Shown: positions 39,047 through 47,500 of the stretch, one piece after another
Layout of the letters: each line of letters begins with the position of its first letter
How positions within the stretch are numbered: the stretch's first letter is position 1
NCBI GenBank assembly: GCA_002104895.1
Contig: MCFG01000064.1
Span: forward strand, 40,001 to 87,500
Origin: Anaeromyces robustus
Taxonomy: Eukaryota; Neocallimastigomycota; Neocallimastigomycetes; Neocallimastigales; Neocallimastigaceae
DNA: 47,500 bases
Reading direction: 5' to 3'
Notes under the pieces: model-generated
Database searches by the model: none
Seen by the model: the letters and a program-made list of their open reading frames with translations, nothing else
Told to the model about the DNA's origin: nothing
Made by a program: the position numbers and the translations under genes

Positions 39047-39933
39047 ATGTTATTTATATTTTCCATTCAATATTTCATATTATTACTAATTACTATATCT
39101 TCAATATCATTAGCAAATCATATTTCTATATCTTCAGTAATTGGTATTTCAGAAACCACATTATATAATTATACTGTTTTAAATTCTCTAAGAGAAACGT
39201 AAATTTTATTTTTATTATTATTATTAATATTATTATTATACATAGATATAAGATCTTATTTTCCATTAAAATATTATTATAATTCTGGTAATTAATTTTT
39301 TTTTTAAATATATATTATATTTTTTTTAATATTGATTTAAAAAATAATAGAAAATTTTGTAATAATTCAGATGAATGTTATGATTATTCAGAATGCAGCT
39401 CTGAAGGACATGTAAATAATCGTCATTGTATTTTTCATGGTTTTTATTGTGATGGGGAAGGAGGTTTATGTACATTTTTTAACAAAGATAAATATGATTA
39501 TTTAAGAGAAAAACCTAAAAATAATTTTAAAGAGGATATAATTTTAAAAACTTGTCATTTGAAATTATTTGAGCAAGGAAAATGTAAAACAAATACATGT
39601 AGTAGAGTTTTTAATTGTGTATCAAAAAATTGTTACAAGTCAAATTGTGTAACAAATGGAACAATTTATCAATGTATGGGAAAACAAACGGATTATAACG
39701 ATAAAAAATATATGACATGTGGTAAGGCTCTAAATATGGAATGTAATTCGGATGAAGAATGTTTTGGTAAAGAAACTGAATGTATTGATGGTTTTTGTGT
39801 CTATGAACCGAACAAAAGTTTTTTCACAGGAACTACAATAAGTATTATGCTAATAGCTTTAATAGTAGGATTTTATTTAATATATTTATTGTATAAAAGA
39901 AAAGATAATTTTAGTGAATTACCTGAAAATTAA
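39047..39933 (+). CDS. Secreted Cys-rich type I membrane protein (2 exons)
   Basis: Exon 1 is 39047-39198; the intron is 39199-39350 (GTAAAT...ATAG); exon 2 is 39351-39933. The phase is 2 and the total is 735 nt (244 aa). The start is the first ATG, followed by a strong signal peptide ending near SISLA-NH. The ectodomain holds about 20 cysteines in short spacings, for example KFCNNSDECYDYSEC and CNSDEECFGKETECIDGFC, likely a disulfide-bonded repeat fold. A TM helix lies at about residues 212-232, with a short charged tail (YKRKDNFSELPEN). The spacing vaguely recalls Dickkopf/EGF-like small Cys modules, but no family is claimed and function is unknown. Starting inside exon 2 would remove the signal peptide. 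The stop codon lies inside the hexanucleotide repeat that follows. Confidence 0.85.
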
Positions 39934-40003
39934 AATTAAAATTAAAATTAAAATTAAAATTAAAATTAAAATTAAAATTAAAATTAAAATTAAAATTAAA
40001 ATT
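39926..40003. repeat. (AAAATT)13 hexanucleotide repeat overlapping a stop codon
   Basis: Thirteen perfect copies of AAAATT run from the last sense codons of the Cys-rich protein gene through its TAA into the 3' UTR. Each unit supplies a TAA in the reading frame, so length changes in the repeat keep the protein end unchanged. Confidence 0.95.
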
Positions 40004-41642
40004 ACCTACCATGTCATTTTTATAATTTAATAAAAGAAAGATTCATTTTAGAAAAAAATAAAAGTAATAATTAATTCAAATATATATAACAAAAATATTA
40101 TGAAATGAAAAACACACACACACAAAAAAAAAATTAAAACATATTCTTTAATTATTTAATTTATTATTTATTAGTAATTTTTAATTGTTATAAAAAAATA
40201 ATAGTAATAACAAAAATTTAAACAAAACAAAATAAAACAAACAAACAAACAAAAACAAAAAAAAAAACAAAAAAAAAAAAAAAACGAAAAACATAAAACC
40301 TATTTATATATGTAAAATAATAATAATTTAGCAATAACATTTATATCTAATTTAATAACATTAATTATATTTATAAAAAAAAAATTAATACTATTTTAAT
40401 ATATCAATTATATCTATTATTATTTTTTCTTTATTTAAATATTAATAATAACTAAACAAAAGAAAATAAAGAAAAATAATAATTAATAATTATAATAACA
40501 AAAAAGTATTAATAATGTATAGATTTGGAATATTTTAATTAAAATAAAAAAATAAATAAATAACGATAAATATAACTAAAAATAATAATAATTTTATGAA
40601 AAAAAATCAATTATTATTATTATTATTATTATTATATATTCTTGTTTATTACCTTTTTTATTAAAAAAAATATTAATAGTGTTATTAATCACTTATTTAT
40701 TTTCTTTAAAAAAATATATATAAATATTTTGTTATTTTTATTTTTATTTTTATTTTATTTTTTTTTGTTTTTTTTTTATTATTAATTTTTATTGTATTTT
40801 GCATAATGAAAACAGTTATTGTATTTTGCATAATGAAAACAGTTATTTATTCTTTTGCTAATTTTCTTTTTAATAGATAATTCAATTTATTTTAAAATAA
40901 AAATAGTTGAAAAAATATACTACAACTACTACTACTATTACTACTACTACTACTAATAATAATAATAATAATTTGTTAAATGGTTTTTTTAAAAAACTAT
41001 TAATTGAAACAACTTCTTTCTTGTTTTATATCTATTCCAACATAATACATATATATAATTATACCTTATCTTTTTATATATAAAAGTATTTATATTTCTT
41101 ACAATATTAAAATAATGAATATAAGTATTATGAATAAAAACTTTCTTTGATACTTTATTATATAATTTTAAAACAATTTTCTTTAATCATTATATACGAT
41201 ATATATATGACAAGATGCTGAAAAAAATAAATGATAAAAAATGCAATATACTATGTTAGCTGAAATTTTAAATAATTGTTTTATTATTTATTTCTATTAT
41301 TATTTTTTATATAGATATATTTAAGTATTTAATATTTTTTATTAGAAAAAAAAATCAGATGTAAAGAAGAAAAAAAAAAAAAAAAGAATTATTCATAATT
41401 TATTATTTATAAAAAATTATATATATATTTATTATTATTGTTTTTTTTTTTTTTTTTTATTATATCGGATCAATAATTCGTTGGAAGATTTTTTTTTTAT
41501 CTTTTCGGTTTAAGTTTTAGAATTTTTAATTTTAATTATATTTTTTTATTATTATTTTTTTATTTTATTTCACTATAAATTAAAACTATTATTACTGATT
41601 TAATCTATAATTTTTTTTAAAGTTTTTAAGATTATTATTTTG

Positions 41643-41687
<45 letters not shown>

Positions 41688-44110
41688 CCATTAAACATAC
41701 ATATTTTTATAAAGAAAAGAAAAAAAAAATCAAAGATATGTAATAATCAATTATAGAAAGAATTATAATTATAAGTATTATAAGTATTATATATCCTTAA
41801 TAATATTCATATATGATTCTTTTGTTATACTTTTTTTTTATGTTTATATTTATTCTATGATATTGCTTTTACGTGGATAATCTTATTACAATCGATTATA
41901 AAATCAACTTTTATATATAATTATTAGAATATTATAAAATAAGATTTCATTAATAATACATAAATTTTATAAATATTTCAAAATAAGTTAATTATTTATA
42001 TTCTTATTTAATTATAAAAAATTACATTTAATCTGTAATATATAAATGTTTTTTTTTTTTATGTTCTAATAATAATTCATTATAAATTTTATTTCTTAAT
42101 TAAATATTTAATTTTATTTTGCTTTTTTTTTTTTTTTTTTTCATAATTTATCTCAAATATTAAATAAAATTATACTTTTTACATTTATTTAGAGTTATTT
42201 AATAAATAAAATAAATAAAAAGAACTGAAAATTTTTAAATAAAAAATATATAATATACATAATTGTATATAACTGTATATATATATTTAATTATAATAAT
42301 ATTAATAATAATAATATTATTATTATGCTTTATAAATATTAATTTTTTTTTCTTTTTATTATATTATATTTTATTTTACAAATAACATAAATCAACATAT
42401 TAAATAAATTATATTTAAAAAAAAAAATACTCTAAAATTTTATTATTTATTTTAGTTTTATTTTATAATTAGTGTTATTTATTTATTTATTTTTATTTCT
42501 ATAATTTTATTTTATTTTTAAATTTAATTCTTTTTTCTTTTTTATTTTTTTTTTTAAAAAAATATTTTTAAGCCATTGAATTATTATAATTATTTTTTTT
42601 CCAAGGAAGTTTTAAGACAATAGTAAAAAAAAAGTAAAAATAAAAAAAAATATTATTAAATTATTTCTCTTTTTATAAAAAAAATTATAATAAACGAATA
42701 TAAAATAAAATAAGAGAAAGAATAAGAATAAAAATAAGAATATAAAAATACAAAAATAAAATAAAAAAGCAGAAACGAAAAACAAAAAATCAGACGCATA
42801 TACAATACCAAGTAACAAAAATTATATAATTAAAACAATTATTTTTTATATAAAGAAAAAGTTTTATTACCATATATAGAGAAATAAAAAAAGTAATATA
42901 TTGTTTTAATAGAGATTATTTAACAAAAAAGAGAGAAAAGAATAAAAAAAAACTATTTTAAAATAATAATATATATATACAAATTTAGATTGAAAAAAAA
43001 AAAAAATAAATAGAGAAAATGATTGTATATCTTTTTTAAAATATATTCTCCAATATAGAATATTACATCTATTTAGAAAAAAAATTTTTTATTGTATACT
43101 CTATAATACTCTATACATGAATATTTCTATAATTAATATATTTCAAAAAATAAAAAATAGACATATAATAATTATATAATCAAACATTTCATTTAAAAGA
43201 GGTTTTAAAATTTATCAAATCATATAGAAAAAACAAACAAGCAGATAAGGAAAAAAGAAAAAGAAAAATATTAAAGCAATAATTCATACATTTCTTATTT
43301 TTATTTTTTTTTATTAACAATAAAATATATTTAATAATAATATTTTATAAATAAATAAATAAACAAAAATTAAAGAAACATTTTTTAAATATCATTTTAT
43401 ATATTATTACCAATAAAAAATAATTTATATTTATATATTAAATAATACATATATTAAATATATAATAATTTAATAAATCACTATAACATATTGACAAATT
43501 AAATTTTTATATATAATATTACATTTTATAATATCTTTTTTTATTATCATCTTTTTTTTTTCTCTGTTATTATTAATTGTTCATCAAAATAAAAAAAGAT
43601 AATTATATATATCAAAATTTAAAAGCAAAAAGTGACAGAAAACAATTGTGGATAAAACTTTAATAAAAAAGAAATTTACACAAAAATAATAATTATTTTG
43701 TAAGGGATATTTTTATTTATTTTTAAAAAAAACAAATTTTAAATATTTATATTAAAAAAATTTTAATTATTTAATAAAAAATAAGAATACAAATATAATA
43801 TTTTTTCTTTTTTAATATAAAATAATTTTTAATTAAAATTTTATTTATTTATTTATTTTTTATTAAATAATACTTTTCTATATTGTAATATATTACATAT
43901 TACATAATTTATTTATATATACATATGAAATAAATTAATTAAAAATCAATGAATTTAATATATTAAAAAAAAAAAAAAAATGAAATAAAAATAAAAAATA
44001 TAAAAAAAAAAGAGAAAAGAGTTTAAACACAAAATAAAATTAAAATAGAATTAAGAAAAAAAAAAAAAAATAAAAAAAATAAAAATAAAAAAAAAAAATA
44101 AAATAAAAAA
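39934..44110. other. AT-rich intergenic region upstream of the kinase gene
   Basis: No gene was found in about 4.2 kb. Contents include the hexanucleotide repeat, a 27-bp tandem duplication at 40791-40844, a (TAC/ACT)n patch near 40920-40955, and a poly-A run of about 39 bases (41647-41685). The minus-strand frame at 42612-42818 is Phe/Leu-rich AT shadow. The last part is an A-rich 5' leader ending directly at the kinase ATG. Confidence 0.55.
40791..40844. repeat. Tandem duplication, 27-bp unit, 2 identical copies
   Basis: Units at 40791-40817 and 40818-40844 begin ATTGTATTTTGCATAATG and end AAACAGTT. Each contains ATTTTGCATAAT, which includes an octamer-like ATTTGCAT core with one extra T. 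Non-coding. Confidence 0.9.
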
Positions 44111-47445
<3,335 letters not shown>

Positions 47446-47468
47446 TTAAATTTTTTTATACAAACAAA

Positions 47469-47500
<32 letters not shown>
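47446..47500. other. 3' flank of the kinase gene, A-rich
   Basis: The window ends in a run of more than 20 A's shortly after the kinase stop codon. This resembles the other genomic A tracts here, so it is not taken as an mRNA tail. Confidence 0.5.

Noticed and set aside
42612-42818. Phe/Leu-rich minus-strand frame that could look like a membrane peptide
   Set aside because: It is the complement of an A-rich tract; hydrophobicity comes from T-rich codons alone.
47460-47500. mRNA poly-A tail at the window end
   Set aside because: Genomic A runs of this length are common throughout the window.

Overview
The window comes from an extremely AT-rich eukaryotic nuclear genome. Intergenic DNA is almost only A and T, with long poly-A/T tracts and AT microsatellites. 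Genes are spliced at GT...AG introns with GTAAGT/GTATGT-like donors, and proteins carry Asn runs. A secreted FN3-like/TM/SH3 protein, a KIN1/PAR-1/MARK kinase, a CSC1-type channel, a Stealth phosphotransferase and LRR and ankyrin proteins together suggest an anaerobic gut fungus (Neocallimastigomycota). This is inferred from composition and gene content; a chytrid or a Dictyostelium-like amoeba is less likely but not excluded.

Layout. (1) 392-2110, minus: three-exon gene for a signal-peptide/FN3-like/TM/SH3 protein of 462 aa. (2) 2111-7296: AT-rich intergenic DNA. (3) 7297-10537, plus: two-exon Stealth-family sugar-phosphate transferase with one apparent 1-nt frameshift in a low-complexity tract. 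(4) 12031-12789, minus: three-exon NatC subunit NAA38 (LSm fold, 116 aa) with a 29-nt middle exon. (5) 14601-19491, plus: nine-exon CSC1/OSCA/TMEM63 channel of 1097 aa. (6) 19492-28020: long gene-poor stretch holding microsatellites, palindromes and a 193-bp GC-richer insertion with an A-tail and an 11-bp target-site duplication (SINE-like). (7) 28021-30264, plus: single-exon ankyrin protein of 747 aa. (8) 31431-32021, plus: 5'-truncated LINE-like insertion with ORF end, 3' UTR, poly-A and a 14-bp duplication. (9) 32245-35116, minus: seven-exon LRR membrane protein of 633 aa whose internal exons are single LRR units. (10) 35117-39046: intergenic, with a decayed ankyrin relic and 50-bp tandem repeats. 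(11) 39047-39933, plus: two-exon secreted Cys-rich type I membrane protein of 244 aa. (12) 44111-47445, plus: three-exon KIN1/PAR-1/MARK kinase with UBA and KA1 domains, 712 aa.

The genes are separate transcription units, not a cluster. Three (SH3, LRR and Cys-rich proteins) encode secreted-ectodomain, single-pass membrane proteins that could act at the cell surface. The channel and the KA1 kinase also act at membranes; Stealth enzymes modify glycans in the secretory pathway. Exon models were built by hand from splice motifs, phase agreement and domain continuity; no transcript or database check was possible.
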